DNA of 64,000 nt from Pardosa pseudoannulata (Eukaryota > Arthropoda > Arachnida > Araneae > Lycosidae). The notes beneath the pieces are model-generated. The model was not told the origin of the DNA and ran no database searches. It saw nothing but the letters and a program-made list of their open reading frames with translations. Positions 41,438-54,544 of this stretch are shown here, piece after piece. The stretch is from the NCBI GenBank assembly GCA_032207245.1, contig CM063507.1:90640560-90704559 (forward strand), in the 5' to 3' direction. The number at the start of each line of letters is the position of its first letter. Within the stretch, counting starts at the first letter, position 1. The position numbers were made by a program, and so were the translations under genes.

Positions 41438-42757
41438 TTATGTTGGTTGGGACTTAGCCCACATGCCTTCAGAGTCCGAGTTATCAGTCAACATATCCTC
41501 TTCGGAAGTGACATAAACTTTTATTGAATCGTCCTCAGCAACTGGACGATTTTTTAAGAAATCTTTGCTCGACAATTTAGATTTGAAAGGTTTTTTGGAG
41601 GTTTCGTCATCGTCGAAATCCTCCAGTAGATTACTTTTATTTTTTATTTTTTCTTTCAGTCTTGCAGCTGTAAGTTTTTCATGTTTGGGAGTCTTTTTCT
41701 TAGATGGAATACTAGTAATCTTTGCTTTTGATAAAATCTTACTTGATGCTTGAGTTTTAGGAGTTAATTTTTCTAGGTACGCGTTCATTTAAGGGTTTTG
41801 GAACAATTACATTTTCAACTGTAAGAGCTTTATTTTCAAATTTTGAGAGTTGATCACGAGGACATTTAGGGCTATTGGGTAATTTTGGAATATTTTCAGT
41901 TTGTGTGCTTATTGTTTTGCATTGTTTTACAGCTGCAGCAAAAGAGATTCCAGGTTTGGGTGTTCTTTCTTCTACTAGTTTCCGAGCGTCTGGATAGGAG
42001 ATGTTATTTTTCACTTTTACTGCCTGTACTTCCTTTTCAAGTACCCACTTAGGGCAAGTACGGGAAAAGGCAGGATGGTCTCCTTTGCAGTTGACGCATT
42101 TAGGTTTTGATTTGCAGTCAACGCCATCGTGGCCAACTTCTGCGCAACGAGGGCAGGTAATGGAACCACGACATGATGTTTTAGAATGTCCAAAACGTTG
42201 GCATTGAAAACAACGTAATGGACTGGGAACAAAGGGACGTACAGGGCATCGAAGGTATCCAGCATTAATATGAGATGGCAGTGATGGAGTGTTGAATGTG
42301 AGAATAAGATGTTTAGTCGGCAGAATTTTGCCGTCTCGACGGATGGTAATTCTTCGTACTCCACAAACATTCTGCTGTTTCAAACCTTCTAGGATATCTT
42401 CCTCGGAAACGTTGTAAAGTTCACCTTCGGAGATAACACCTCTACTAAAGTTTAATGTACTATGAGCAGAGACCGTCACAGAAAGTTCTCTCCGAATTTG
42501 GTGCATTTCAGTAGATTTGAGGCTTGCTTCGTGTCTGCCACTTCTATCAGCAAGACACCAGATCTTAATTTTTTTACTGATTTTACTTCTCCGACAGATG
42601 TTGAGATGCACTTGTGTATTAGAAAAGGCGAGACAGCCGAAAAGCTTCCCTCCTTTCTCTGTACAATGAAAAATTTCGCATGACTTAAATTGACAATCAC
42701 ATCATTGTGCCCCTTTTGACCCAAGGGGAGAGGTTGTGGGGGGGTTGAAGATTCCAT
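41438..42757 (-). pseudogene. B2 ORF1: gag-like, frameshifted
   Basis: Start MESSTPPQPLPLGQKG at 42757. The frame breaks near 42480-42500 (MHQIRRE region). It is open at 42611-41757, with knuckles CFQCQRFGHSKTSC, CPRCAEVGHDGVDC and CVNCKGDHPAFSRTC. A 2-nt loss near 41770 precedes the last 116 codons ending DNSDSEGMWAK. It is better preserved than the B1 copy. Confidence 0.85.
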
Positions 42758-43340
42758 AATTAAATAGAAGTTGTTCAGATCCCGGCGGCACCACCCACCA
42801 TGGAGCCCAACAAGGGGATGCTAAACGCTCCCAAAAAAGGGACAGAAAGTCGCACCAGTGCTAACCGGGATCTATACGCGCACAGCTACCCCTTAAGCAG
42901 CCTCGACCCATTAAAGTGCCCAGCAGGTAACCGATTGCTTGGCCCAGGCCAGTGACAAAAGTCGTCCGACCAGCCGATTGATGTAGACGGGACCATTCTA
43001 CACCTCCCGTTTACCCGAAGCAGGGGCCAAAGTAATGTGTTGGTTTCCCTCAATTACCAGGATCCCCCTTTCCGGGGACACGGGTCTCCACGCACGGCAA
43101 ACACGTGGGTGGTTAACAAATCGCGAGATGTTGTGTTCAGAAAAGGAACACAACATATCGCGATAAGCCCTCACCTCCGAAAAGGTAACCACAGCGAGGG
43201 AGAAAGGAAGAGAGAAGGAGGAGAAGAGGAAACAGGAAAGAAAAGGAAAAAAGAACAAAAGATCGCTGGGGTACCTCGGGATTGCGACACCCGTGTTTAC
43301 CTAAAGTAGGTAAACCCCCTGAGGGGACTACGCGTCACAG

Positions 43341-43485
43341 CTCCATAAAAGTGGTACCGTTGGATAGCCACAGAAGACTTCCATAGGATATAATTTTTGT
43401 GTGCTAGTGGAATAATTAGTGTTTGTGCAATTAATTTAAGAAGCCAAATATCGGGAATTTCCCGAACTTAGCCTCTGCAACGCAA
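43341..43485 (+). other. A4 leader, middle part
   Basis: Same as 13497-13641, with GGGAATTTCCC at 43453-43463. The C2 target-site duplication follows (43486-43497). Confidence 0.5.
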
Positions 43486-44173
43486 GAAATCTCCCCTCAA
43501 GGTCAAGGTCAAGGTAATTGGGTTAACGGAGTACCTAGCGAAGTGGAAAGTCTTCACTTTAACCTCCGAACGTGAAGTGATCAAAACATAAATTTAGGCC
43601 TCAAGGCAAAAAAAAGTAATCCAAACAAGAATTTAAAACGCTCCAGCTCACAAGAGAGCGTGGAGGTGAGTACGTTTCTTAAAAAATTAAGAGTAACCAA
43701 CGCGTTGTCTAATTAAAGGATAATTAGACTGTAACCTTGACAGTGACCAATTTGGGATGGTTAACAGAGTTATATAATTCCATAAAATGTTGCTCAAAAA
43801 TAACATAGATAGGTAGTACAATACAAAAATAGGGACTAACAATGCAGCTTGGTACAACAATAAAAAATAAGTAAAAAGTGACAGCACTAACAAAAAGATA
43901 TATTTTTGGTTTTATAAAATTTTTAAATTTTTATTTAGCATTTTTTCAGTTTTTTATATTTTTTTGAAAACATAAAACAAGACGATACGTTACAATAACA
44001 AAAATGCAAAAGCAAAGTAGCGGAACGATATGATACCCAAAAAATTGGAAAAAATTAAAAATAAATAAGCCAAAAAATAGAAAACGGTACTTCACAAATA
44101 AAATAATATGTGAAAACATTTTAAATTAATTACAAACTTAAAAACAGAGAATTTGGAAAAACTTAAGGAAGTG

Positions 44174-44258
44174 GTCGTCACCAGGGATCGAAACATCAAC
44201 CTCCGGAGAGAGCAGTATTGAGCGACACGCTACCAAGCGTGCCACTCGGCCATGAGAT
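44174..44258 (-). other. tRNA-like segment in C2
   Basis: Copy of 14333-14418. A box TGGCCGAGTGG is intact (44242-44252); the B box has one change (GTTTCGATCCC); one base is missing between the boxes. Confidence 0.4.
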
Positions 44259-45720
44259 ATTACGTGAAAAAAGCGAAGTTAAAGACAACGAAAAATGCTT
44301 ATTCTCCTCTCCTTCGTTTTGAAGGGGGAAGAGCCATATCAGGACGATATAATAATGCTCTGGGCCTTTTAGCCGAGCTAGGAACAGCAGGATTATACAC
44401 AGGAAGATTGTGAAGTACAGGATTCTGAATAAATTCAATGCTACGGTGAAAACGTAGCGCAAGTCTTTTGAATTCAGGTAGAATAGGCCTGACTTTAAGA
44501 TTATTATGTATCATATCATTCCTCACGTACCAAGGAGCAGAAACACATTTTTTAAGGACAGAATTTTGGACAACTTGAAGATTCTTGAGATGGGTAAGAG
44601 CGGCAGTTCCCCATACAGGACAACCATGTCATTATGGGTTGATATAACTTTTATATAACAATAACTTTGTTTTCGTATGCAGGCGACTTCGATAATTGAA
44701 AAAAATTTAGAGTGCCAATTGCAGCCTTCATTATTTTTTCGAACAGTGTTTTCGATATGAAGTCTCCAAAAAAATTTTGAATCTAGGGTAACACCTAGGT
44801 ATTTTTAAGAAGACTCCCAGGGAATATCTTCATCGTAAAGTTTAAAGTTATTGTGCTTAATGAAATTAGAAACATTTTTCTGAGTGAAAATCATGGCAGC
44901 ACATTTAGTTGGATTTACCTTGATACGCCAACAAGAAAGCCAGTGCTCATAAATTTTGAGATAATTCCGAATGGTAGAGAACGCACAGCGTGTTTTGTTT
45001 GTGTCGGGAGAGGATGGCTGTGTCATCTGCTAGAGGAAAGCTCGATACGTGGATCAGATGGCATGTCATTAATATAAACGTTGAACAGTTTAGGGCCAAG
45101 TAAGCTCCCAAGGAACCCCAGAAAGAATAGGTCGAGGTGTTGAGAGAGTGTTGTTAACTCTGACAACGAACTCACGATTTTGAAGATAATGAGAGAAAAT
45201 TTAAATAAGCTGGGGGGGTAATTTAAGTTATGAGCTTAATTAGCCCTTCCAACCAGATTTTTCGAATGCTTTCGCAATGTCATGAATTAGCAGCAGTAAC
45301 GTGTTTAACAGCGTTAGCAGCATGAATTAGTTCTGCAACCCACAGAGTTGGTGCTGGGTGGAGTGTTTACGACGGAAAACCAAATTGTTCCGTCGAATGA
45401 TGTTATAGTATTTAGAACTCGTCCATGCGTGAGCTAAGATATATTCATAGACTTTTGAAAATAGACAAAAGACTGATTGGACGAAAATTTGAGGGGATAT
45501 GGTCGAGTCCCGGCTTCGGCAGGGGTAACAAATTTTCTTCCAGACGTTGGGAAAATAATTGAGATTAAGTAAACTATTGATAATGAAGGTGTGAGGGAGA
45601 TTAAAAAGTTAGCTGGAAGATGGATAAGCATATTAGTGGAGACAGAATAAACACCAGGAGCCTTATTCTTTTTTGAGTTTCCTCAGGTAGACGAGAATCT
45701 CAGAGGGGTACGTAGGAAAG

Positions 45721-45737
45721 AGTGTTGGTTGTAGAAG
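45721..45737 (+). repeat. Target-site duplication of B4, left
   Basis: AGTGTTGGTTGTAGAAG here and AGTGTTGTCTGTAGAAG at 51561-51577: 17 bp, two mismatches. C1 has the site once, near 15910. Confidence 0.7.
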
Positions 45738-45984
45738 GTTGGTTGGTTATTGAAGTTTAATGGCGCTAAATCCTCTAGGGACAAACTGCGCCAATCAAGA
45801 TGAAAAAAAAAAAAAAAATTACAGGATCAAAAAACAGATTAAAGCAACTATAAAAATAAAACATACAACATAAAGACACGAAAAAAATTGAGTTATATAC
45901 AGATTAACAAGAATTGAAAATTGAGTGAATTGAAAATTGAAAGATTACAAATTGAAAAAAAGAAAATTGAAACACAAACAAAAA

Positions 45985-48900
45985 TTATATTTCGGTATAA
46001 AAACCAGATTGACGAAGAAAGGGGAACAAGTTTGGATGTGGAGTTTCCCCGATGATTAAATTAAGATTAGGAGATTGGTTACCAAAAAATTTTATATACA
46101 ATGATTTAGAACAAACACAAGAGGTTAAAATATGTGCGACTGTGTATGGTGTCTTGCAATACGCACACTGTGCAGGAGCTTCACCCAGCAAGAGATGGGC
46201 ATGGGTGAGCCTGCAATGACCCACTCGTAAACGAGTGAGTATTACGTCATGTCTCCTAGAAGGGAGTTGAGACCATTTCATTATCTTGGTTTTAATTTCC
46301 CGCAGTTTATTTGAAGAAATGCTATCCCAGGACATCTGCCATTTATCGTGTAAAAGATGTTTGATGTAAATTTTCAAGTCAGGATAAGGAAGACCAGTGT
46401 TGAGAAAGTCGCTTGCAGACCTGGTAGCCATGTCCACAAGTTCATTGCCTTTAATGCCGACATGAGAGGGAACCCAGCTAAAAACTAGCGAGATTCCCAT
46501 GGAGGTAAGGTTAGTTATTGTTGTAAGAATTTTGAAAATAATAGGATTATTACAGTTATTTGAATGCAATGAATTAAGAACACTTTGGGAGTCTGTATAG
46601 ATAATAAAGTTTTACTATTGTGATTCATCAATTCTTCTAAAGCCTTCAAGATAGCAAAGGCTTCAGCAGAAAAGATGGAGAGTTTAGGATGGAGTCTGTA
46701 GCTATTGATTTGATCTTTAATAAGGTATGCACAGCTGACATAGTTAGTGGATTTTGAACCATCTGTGAAGACAGAGGTGTAATTTTTATAATATTGCTTG
46801 TGATCTTCAAAAATTTGTTGATAAATGATATTATTAGTTGAGCTTTTGTCAAATGACTTAAAGGGGTTTATTATAGTAAAATTAGGAGTGTGCCAAGGAT
46901 ATATTCCAATAGTTGTAGGTATTGTATCTATATTATCTAAGTTTAGATCTTTTAAAATTTCATTTATCCTTCCCTGAAAAGGCAGAACACAAGAAGGTCT
47001 AGCATTGTATAATCGTTTAAGGTAATAATTGAGTGTATGTTGATGAATGGGATGGTCCACAAAACTTGCTGTTCTAAAGTAATACTGAAGAGATAACATT
47101 TGTCGACGTAATTCTAGAGGAGCGTCACAGCAGTCAACGTAGAGACTTTCTACAGGAGATGTTCTAAAAGCCCCTGAACACAAACGAAGAGCAGAATGGT
47201 GAATGGTATTCAGCTTTTGAAGGACAGACACACTTGCTGACCCATACACAGGACAACCATAGTCCAGTTTTGAGCGGATGATGGCATGGTAGATCTTAAT
47301 GAGGGAAGCGCGATCAGCCCCCCAAGAGGTCTTAGAAAGGATTTTAAGGATGTTGAGTTTCCTTTCACAATTTTTCCGCAAGTTTGTGATATGGGGTGCA
47401 AAGGTAAGTTTTTTGTCAAAAATGACGCCGAGAAAATTCACCTCATTCACAACGCTGATGTTATTTCCAAGAAACTGGATCTCTGGGTCAGGGTGCAGAC
47501 CTCTTTTTTTGCAAAAATGCACACAACACGTCTTTGAACTTGAAAAGCTGAAACCATTCTCGCTCGCCCACTTACTAATCTTGTTAACTGCAGTCTGGAG
47601 TTGTCTGTTAATAAATCTCATATCCGCTCCTTCACATGAGATATGGAGATCGTCGACATACAAGTTTCCATTAACAGAGGGAGGTATCTCGTTCAGGATC
47701 CCATTAATTGCAATAATAAATAGGGTCACACTCAAAACGCTTCCCTGAGGAACTCCTTCTTCTTGAATAAAAGTGCGAGAAAAGGTGTTTCCTACCCTAA
47801 CTTTAAAATTTCTTAATGCTAAAAAGTTCTGTATAAAAATAGCATATTACCACGCATTTCTAAATCGAAAAGCTTCTGTAGAACCCCATGACGCCAAGTG
47901 CGGTCATATGCCTTTTCTATATCGAAAAAAACAGACACCAAATGCTTCCGTTTAACGAAAGCATTCCGGATTCTGGTTTCCAACTCCATTATATTATCTA
48001 ACGTGCTCCTTCCACGACGGAAACCACTCTGAAATTTGGAGAGACAGTTATTTTCCTCTAGGTAGTAGATCAGACGAACGTTTATCATTTTTTCAAGAAT
48101 TTTGCATAAACAGTTCGTCAGAGCTATTGGACGGTAGCTGAGAGGATTCGATGGGTCTTTTTCAGGTTTTAGAATGGGGATAACAATAGCCTCTCTCCAC
48201 GAGGAAGGAAAGCTATGTTCTCTCCATATTCTATTGTAAAGTTTAAGAAGGTTGTACATCGAAACTGAAGAGAGGTTTTTTATCATTTCGTAGGAAATAT
48301 TATCGGGTCCAGCAGAAGATTTATGGACTTTATGAAGGGCTCTGTTTAATTCTAAAATGGTAAAATCAGAATTATATGGAAAGTTAAGCGAAGTTTGAAA
48401 GTTGATTGGTTTATCCTCAGCTAGGTGTTTAAGTTTTATAAAAGATGAGGAGTAATTTGAACCTGAAGATATATCAGCTAAGGATGAGGCTATTGTGTTG
48501 GCTATGTCATCAAGAGAAGTTATTAGGTTATTATTATAATTTAAAATTTGGATTTGGTTGTTTGGGTAAACGCCAGAACAGCGCTTAACTTTTACCCATA
48601 AATCTTTACTAGAAATGGAGGAAGAGATACTGCTAATATAGTTCACCCACGAATCTCTTTGGCTACGTCTTAAAGTGCGGCGGAAAATACTTTTGCATTT
48701 CTTATAATTTATAAAATTCTCCGTCGTAGGATGTCTTTTAAACACGGAAAACGCTTTTCTTTTTTCTTTATAAGTATTTTTACACTCTTGGTTCCACCAT
48801 GGCTTTGTTTGCTTTTGAGGACGGCAGGATGATTTTTTGATGGAAATGTCAGCTGCAGAAATTATCGTTTCAGTTATCTGATTAACTGCTTCATCAACGG

Positions 48901-49654
48901 TATTATTGTCGACCATGTCTGTAGAGATATTGGCTAGGGTACGGAATTTATCCCAATCAGCGGAACCTAGAATAAAACGAGGAACACGCTGATTGGCATT
49001 GGAGACATTATTGTGAGTTAGGATAATTGGAAAGTGATCACTATTATAGAGGTAGGAATCAACTGTAAAATTCCAAAACGGAAAAATTTGAGGACTGGAT
49101 ATTGCTAAATCTAGGGAGTGAAAGGTTCTTGTAGGAGTATGTAGGTAAGTAAGTTGATTTGTATTGTAGATGCACAGATCATGGTCGGATATTAGTTTTT
49201 CTATTTGGCGACCCCGTTTATTAAGGTTGGGGCTACCCCACAATGGACTATGGCCATTCAAGTCCCCAACAATAATAAAAGGGACTGGGAGTTGAGTAAT
49301 AAGGTTATTAAGAGTGCTCTGAGAGATGGTATTGTTTGGAGGGATATAGAGGTTACAGACAGTTATTAGAGAGTGGATGTGTACTTGAACTGCAACTGCT
49401 TGGAGGTCAGTGTTAATGTTTAAACTTCTGAAAGGGTAGTCATGAGAAGTGAAGAGGGCAACACCACCACAAACCCTGCCCCCTTCAACGTAATCTTTTC
49501 TGGTTATACTGTAGCGTTTTAATTTGGCTGATTTATTGCTGTCAAGAAGGGTCTCTTGAAGTGCAAAACAAACAGGATGGTATTTATTTACGAGGTCTCT
49601 GATATCAGAGACGTGACATTTGAAGCCATGGCAGTTCCAAGACAAAAGCGCCAT
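45985..49654 (-). pseudogene. B4 ORF2: EN-RT-RNase H, two frameshifts
   Basis: Start MALLSWNCHG at 49654. EN and the first half of RT are open to about 47840, where one G is missing. RT continues in another frame (MSVTLFII, LYVDDLHIS) to about 46611, where a missing T in a T-run breaks RNase H. The rest runs to GFYTEI-stop at 45985. Both lesions are single bases, and one is in a homopolymer, so a sequencing cause is possible. Confidence 0.88.
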
Positions 49655-49686
49655 TTTAAAATTTGGAGAAGAAAAATGGATGGAAA

Positions 49687-50994
49687 TTAAACAGGTTGGG
49701 TCTTGGCCCACATGCCTTCAGAGTCCGAGTGGTCTGTCAACATATCTTCTTCGGATGTGACATAACCTTTGATTGAATCGTCCTCAGCAGTTGGACGATT
49801 TTTTAAGAAGTCTTTTTTCGAAAATTGACATTTCAAAGGTTTGTTAGAGGATTCGTCCTCGACGAAATCCTCCAGGAGATTAAAACTTTTATTTTTTAAT
49901 TTTTCTTTTAATTTTGCAGCTGAAATTTTTTGATGTTTCGGCGTCTTTTGCTTGGAAGGAAAATTATTAATTTTAGATTTAGCTAAAAGCTTATTTGAAA
50001 CTTGAGTTTTAGGTGTTAATTTACTTTTAGGTACGCGTTCATTTAATGGTTTTGGCATAATTACGTTTTCAACTGTAACAGGTTTATTTTCTATTTTTGA
50101 GGGTGAATGACGAGAAGGTTTAGGACTATTGGGGACGGATGGCTTATTTTCAGTCTGTGTGGCTATTGATTTACATTGCTTCACTGCTGCAGCAAAACTA
50201 ATTCCAGGTCTTGGAGTACGTTCTTCAATGCGTTTTCTGGCTTCTGGATATGAAATGTTTTCTTTTGCTTTGATTGCTTGAATTTCTTTCTCCAGTAGCC
50301 ACTTAGGACACGAACGGGAATAGGCAGGATGGTCGCCTTTGCAGTTGATGCATTTAGGTGTTAGTTTGCAATCAACGCCGTCGTGGCCTACTTGTGCACA
50401 ACGAGGACAGGTAATAGATCCACGACATGATGTTTTTGAGTGTCCAAAACGTTGGCATTGAAAACAACGCAACGGATTCGGGACAAATGGACGCACAGGG
50501 CATCGAAGGTATCCTGCTTTTATGTGTGAAGGAAGCGATGGTGAGTTGAACGTAAGAATAAGGTGTTTTGTGGGGAGTATTTTCCCGTCACGACGGATGG
50601 TGATACGGCGTACTCCACAAACTTGCTGCTCTTTTAAACCTTCTAAAATCTCTTCATCGGGGACATTATAAAGTTCCCCTTCAGAAATAACACCTCTACT
50701 AGAATTTAAAGTTCCGTGAGCAGTGACTGTCACTGGAATATCGGCAAAGTTGGTGCATTTTAAGATATTTGAAGCTTGTTTTTCATCTGCTACTTCGACA
50801 AGCAAGACGCCAGATCGTAATTTTTTAACCGCTTTGACTTGTCCAACGGATGATGAAAGGCATTTATGTACGAGAAAGGGAGAGACAGCCGAAAAACTTC
50901 CCTCCTTTCTCTGTACAGTGAAAAATCTAGCTCTACAAGTATCGTGCCCCTTTTGACCCAAGGGGAGAGGTTGTGGGGGGGTTGAAGATTCCAT
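49687..50994 (-). CDS. B4 ORF1: gag-like, intact
   Basis: 435 aa, the only complete family B ORF1 in the window. N-terminal MESSTPPQPLPLGQKG. A beta-rich stretch (VKKLRSGVLLVEVADEKQAS, VCGVRRITIRRDGKILPTK) resembles the RNA-binding-like fold upstream of knuckles in I-type gags. Three CCHC knuckles at about 175-235 (CFQCQRFGHSKTSC, CPRCAQVGHDGVDC, CINCKGDHPAYSRSC). Lys-rich tail and acidic end SEEDMLTDHSDSEGMWAK. Expected to bind the element RNA. The ORF2 start lies 32 nt beyond its stop. Confidence 0.92.
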   Translation of the reverse strand: MESSTPPQPLPLGQKGHDTCRARFFTVQRKEGSFSAVSPFLVHKCLSSSVGQVKAVKKLRSGVLLVEVADEKQASNILKCTNFADIPVTVTAHGTLNSSRGVISEGELYNVPDEEILEGLKEQQVCGVRRITIRRDGKILPTKHLILTFNSPSLPSHIKAGYLRCPVRPFVPNPLRCFQCQRFGHSKTSCRGSITCPRCAQVGHDGVDCKLTPKCINCKGDHPAYSRSCPKWLLEKEIQAIKAKENISYPEARKRIEERTPRPGISFAAAVKQCKSIATQTENKPSVPNSPKPSRHSPSKIENKPVTVENVIMPKPLNERVPKSKLTPKTQVSNKLLAKSKINNFPSKQKTPKHQKISAAKLKEKLKNKSFNLLEDFVEDESSNKPLKCQFSKKDFLKNRPTAEDDSIKGYVTSEEDMLTDHSDSEGMWAKTQPV

Positions 50995-51355
50995 AATGAA
51001 ATAGAAGGTGTTCAGATCCCGGCGGCACCACCCACCATGGAGCCCAACAAGGGGATGCTAAACGCTCCCAAAAAGGGACATAAAGTCGCACCAGTGCTAA
51101 CCGGGATCTATACGCGCACAGCTACCCCTTAAGCAGCCTCGACCAATTAAAGTGCCCAGCAGGTAACCGATTGCTTGGCCCAGGCCAGTGACAAAAGTCG
51201 TCCGACCAGCCGATTGATGTAGACGGGACCATTCTACACCACCCGTTTACCCGAAGCAGGGGCCAAAGTAATGTGTTGGTTTCCCTCAATTACCAGGATC
51301 CCCCTTTCCGGGGACACGGGTCTCCACGCACGGCAAACACGTGGGTGGTTAACAA

Positions 51356-51400
51356 ATCGCGAGATGTTGTGTTCAGAAAGGGAACACAACATATCGCGAT
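51356..51400 (-). promoter_or_regulatory. Inverted repeat in B4 5' UTR
   Basis: Same position as the B3 inverted repeat; one arm has GAGATG in place of GATATG. About 18 of 19 pairs remain. Confidence 0.65.
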
Positions 51401-53148
51401 AAGCCCTCACCTCCGAAAAGGTAACCACATTGAGGGAGAAAGGAAGAAAACGGAAGACAAGAGGAAGATGGAAAGCATAAAGGAGAAAGAATCAAAAGAT
51501 CGCTGGGGTACCTCGGGATTCGACACCCGTGTTTACTAAAGTAGGTAAACCCCCTGAGGGAGTGTTGTCTGTAGAAGAGTTTAGAAACTGTTCAACCACA
51601 GAGTTAACATTAATAAGAGTATCATTGTCAAAAATATCAGAGTTGGGAGTGAACTGACTTCTAAGACTGTCAGCTAAAAGCTCAGCCTTATCAGAGTTTA
51701 AATGAGCCACCGAATTGGGTCCATGAAGGGACGGAATGTGTGTTCGTGTCCTACGAAGACGTGAGGCTGCCCTCCAAATGCTGTTGTCAGAAGCCGTTAA
51801 CGACTCAACATAAGTGTTCCAGCGTTCTCAATTTCAGATCCTAATCTCTTTCCGGACCAGGGCTTGCAAACGATTTAAAGAAACTTTGAGATCAGGATCA
51901 CGTGAGTTCTGCCAGTCCCTCCTAACAGAGTTTCTTTCGTTGATCAAATGTCTGATGTGACGAGGAAGGCGATAATAGTCAATGGTTTTGACATGAGGCT
52001 TGGTAGCTTCGGCGTAAGCAGCGAGAATAAAATCTCGAAACTTACAGACCGAATCCTCAGCAGACTCAGGAGAGTCGATGGAGTGGAAAGGAAAACCTTT
52101 CGTGCTGAGAATATGCTCGTAGTCCTCCCAGTTGGTATGGAGGGTGTAAGGCGAGCGAATGTCAATCCCACTGATATTAAACACCAGCACAACAGGGAGA
52201 TGATCAGACGAAAGATCGTTAACAGCGGAAATTTCGTGGGGATAAGGGAAATTGCGGGTGATGGCAAAATCAATTATTGAATAAGGATGACCAATATAGG
52301 TAGAAGAATTTGGGGCGATAATTTGAGCCAAAGTATTATCAGCCCAGCGGCGAAGTTTAGAGCCACGGTGATCGAAATTGCGACACCCCCAAGAATAGTG
52401 GTGCGCGTTAAAGTCACCCGCAATAATAAAATTTGGATAATTTTTGGTAAGAATTTCAATATCTGGGACTAGCAGAGTACTTCTACCATTTCTAGCATAA
52501 ATAGCAATTAGAGCAAATTTAGGAAGATTTTGAATATTAATTTCAACAATAGTGGCTTCACAATTTTGAAGCCGGGGGGTAGGGATCCTAACATGTGAAA
52601 TAGTATTTTTGAGGTAAATTCCAGTGCCACCCCAAACAGCATTATTGCAACTACGAGGCCTGTCGTCATGGTAAAATTCGTAGTTCGCAATATGACAATT
52701 CAAACCCTGGGAGAGGTGAGTCTCCGAGACTAAGAACGCGTCAAAGTTATTGTCACATATAAACTGCCTGACTTCTGAAATTTTGGGATAAAGCCCGTTA
52801 GCATTCCAGAAGCCAATGTTAAGAGCGTTCAAGTTAGAAACATCGAACACAGAGCCGGAAAAAACAGGGGGGACAAGTCCCTAACATACACGGAGTGTAC
52901 CGAAGTACACTAAGCCGAGAGTGTAACAACACTCTGATAAAGAATAAAAACCCTGTCCATAGGGTGCGAGGCAGCCCTAAGTTCAGGGAGTGCAGCTTTA
53001 AACGCTGCAAGCAGGAGTTTTTTTATCGTAGTTAGCCTCAAGGGTAACTAAGTATTTTAAAAAGTCGACATCAGCCTCGCAACTGGGGGTCGACGAATTT
53101 TGAGAGGGCGCGGGGGGAGCTTCCTTGGCGGGAGAGGAAATCTCCCCT

Positions 53149-54335
53149 ACTAGGGTGAAAACGGTGAAGAACCGGGTGGGGAATTTTCATCCCAAATCTT
53201 CAATTTGTGATATCGTCAAGAATTATTAATATTTCTCTTCAATCTTTGGAACTTAAGTTCCAGTAGTGCCAGTGATGCAATCATCCGAGTTTGGAGGAAA
53301 TATCTCAAAAATTAGCCTAATTAGAGGCTAATTAGTGTGTGTGGTGTTTTTAGTGTTTGTGGCCTAATTAAAGGCATCTTTAGTGATATCTCTTTGGATT
53401 ACCCTTCTAGAGGACCTTCTGAACCCTCCGCATCAAGCGGTAAGTCAAACAATTCATTTTTGGATTAATTAGAGTGTTAATTAATTTTAACCAATTAACA
53501 TAAAATACCAGCCAAGTTTTTGAATTTACAAACTATCTAAGTACTTATGTGTGTTCCTAGGACTAAACTACATTAGGATGCCAATTTTCTTTTTGTTATC
53601 TGCATAACTTGTGTCTTAATTAATTTAATTGTGCCTAAACTAATTAGTGTTATTTTTGCTATTTCATTTGTGATTTCAGAGTTCTGCTTTTATACATGTG
53701 TAATATAAGTGTGCATTAACATACCATATCATTTTTAAGTGTCTGCTTACATAATTATCCCAGTAATTAGCTTAATTATTTTAATTAACTTCTTAGTGTT
53801 TTTCTGTGTTTATTGTAACTTTATGTTCCTCATACTTGTTTATATGCCTTGTGCTAGTCGAGACGAGTCCAACGACACCAACCTCTAGCTCCTGCTGTTC
53901 TTAGTTCGCCGTCAACGGCACTAATTAATTCTTAATTAGCCCCTATTAATTAGCTCATAGGAGCCGTAATTCTTTTGGTAGAGCCTCCGTGCCAGCTGCC
54001 CTCTATTTAGCAGCTCAGTGTGCATTAATCCCTTCAGTTTTGTCTTGCTGCAGCATTTTATAGTCCTTAAATCGGCCGGTATTAATTAGCCGATTTAATT
54101 AAATCGTCGTTAATTATCTCGGTAACTACTCACCGTAGCTTAGCGAGGCGGGTGTCGCTGGATTCCTTGTGACTAGAGGACTCAATTTCTGTGCTCATTT
54201 CTCATTTATACTCATTAGTTGTGACTCTATGTGCTTAATTAATTCATAATTAAGAGTAATTAAACTGCTCCTACACTGTAACTATTGCCCAAAAATCCAA
54301 AGTGTAGCATATCTTTAGAAAGCTTTTTTCAAGAC
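53149..54335 (+). other. A4 leader, AT-rich part with conserved GTAAGT
   Basis: Almost identical to 17494-18680. GTAAGT at 53440-53445. TTAATTA palindromes throughout. No gene seen. Confidence 0.5.
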
Positions 54336-54419
54336 GGACAAGCTAAACTAGCTGTTCTCCAAATCCCATTACTTTTTAAATTCATCGATATTTCCGTGAG
54401 GGACTTGTAATTTTTCTTC

Positions 54420-54515
54420 AAACCCACGTGGTAGCACGTGGTCTGCAATTTCTCTACTGGGCGCGGCCATCTTGTCCGCCATCTTGGTATTGCAACCCAC
54501 GTGGTCGCAAAGGTC
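54420..54515 (+). promoter_or_regulatory. A4 promoter-like module
   Basis: CACGTG at 54425, 54435 and 54498. GCCATCTTG at 54466 and 54478. Same order as in A2. Confidence 0.5.
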
Positions 54516-54544
54516 GTTGAGGTCGACATGTGTCCTTGGGACTT

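Larger units (their letters stand above)
31684..43327 (-). mobile_element. B2, I-group-like LINE, interrupted by B3
   Basis: The duplicate of B1 at the same leader site with the same flanking repeat (31671-31683 and 43328-43340). B3 is inserted in the middle at 34319-40119. It carries several frameshifts that B1 lacks. Confidence 0.9.
45738..51560 (-). mobile_element. B4, full-length I-group-like LINE inside C2
   Basis: A 5.8-kb minus-strand element with an (AACC)n tail, 5' terminal hairpins and a 17-bp target-site duplication. Intact ORF1, ORF2 with two single-base shifts. Closest relative of the fragment at 834-1237. Confidence 0.9.
44299..52850 (-). pseudogene. C2 ORF2: EN-RT, fragmented
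   Basis: EN is open at 52850-51834 (LNIGFWNANGL to LVRKEIRI), the linker at 51710-51560, then the B4 insertion, then pieces at 45631-45434, 45026-44805 and 44526-44299 ending PPSKRRRGE. There are many frameshifts in the RT part. Not functional. Confidence 0.85.
43498..53136 (-). mobile_element. C2, Jockey-like LINE, interrupted by B4
   Basis: The duplicate of C1 with the same 12-bp flanking repeat (43486-43497 and 53137-53148). B4 lies inside it at 45738-51560. The stretch 44580-45720 has dozens of 1-3 nt indels relative to C1, while 51560-53130 is almost identical. Confidence 0.85.
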
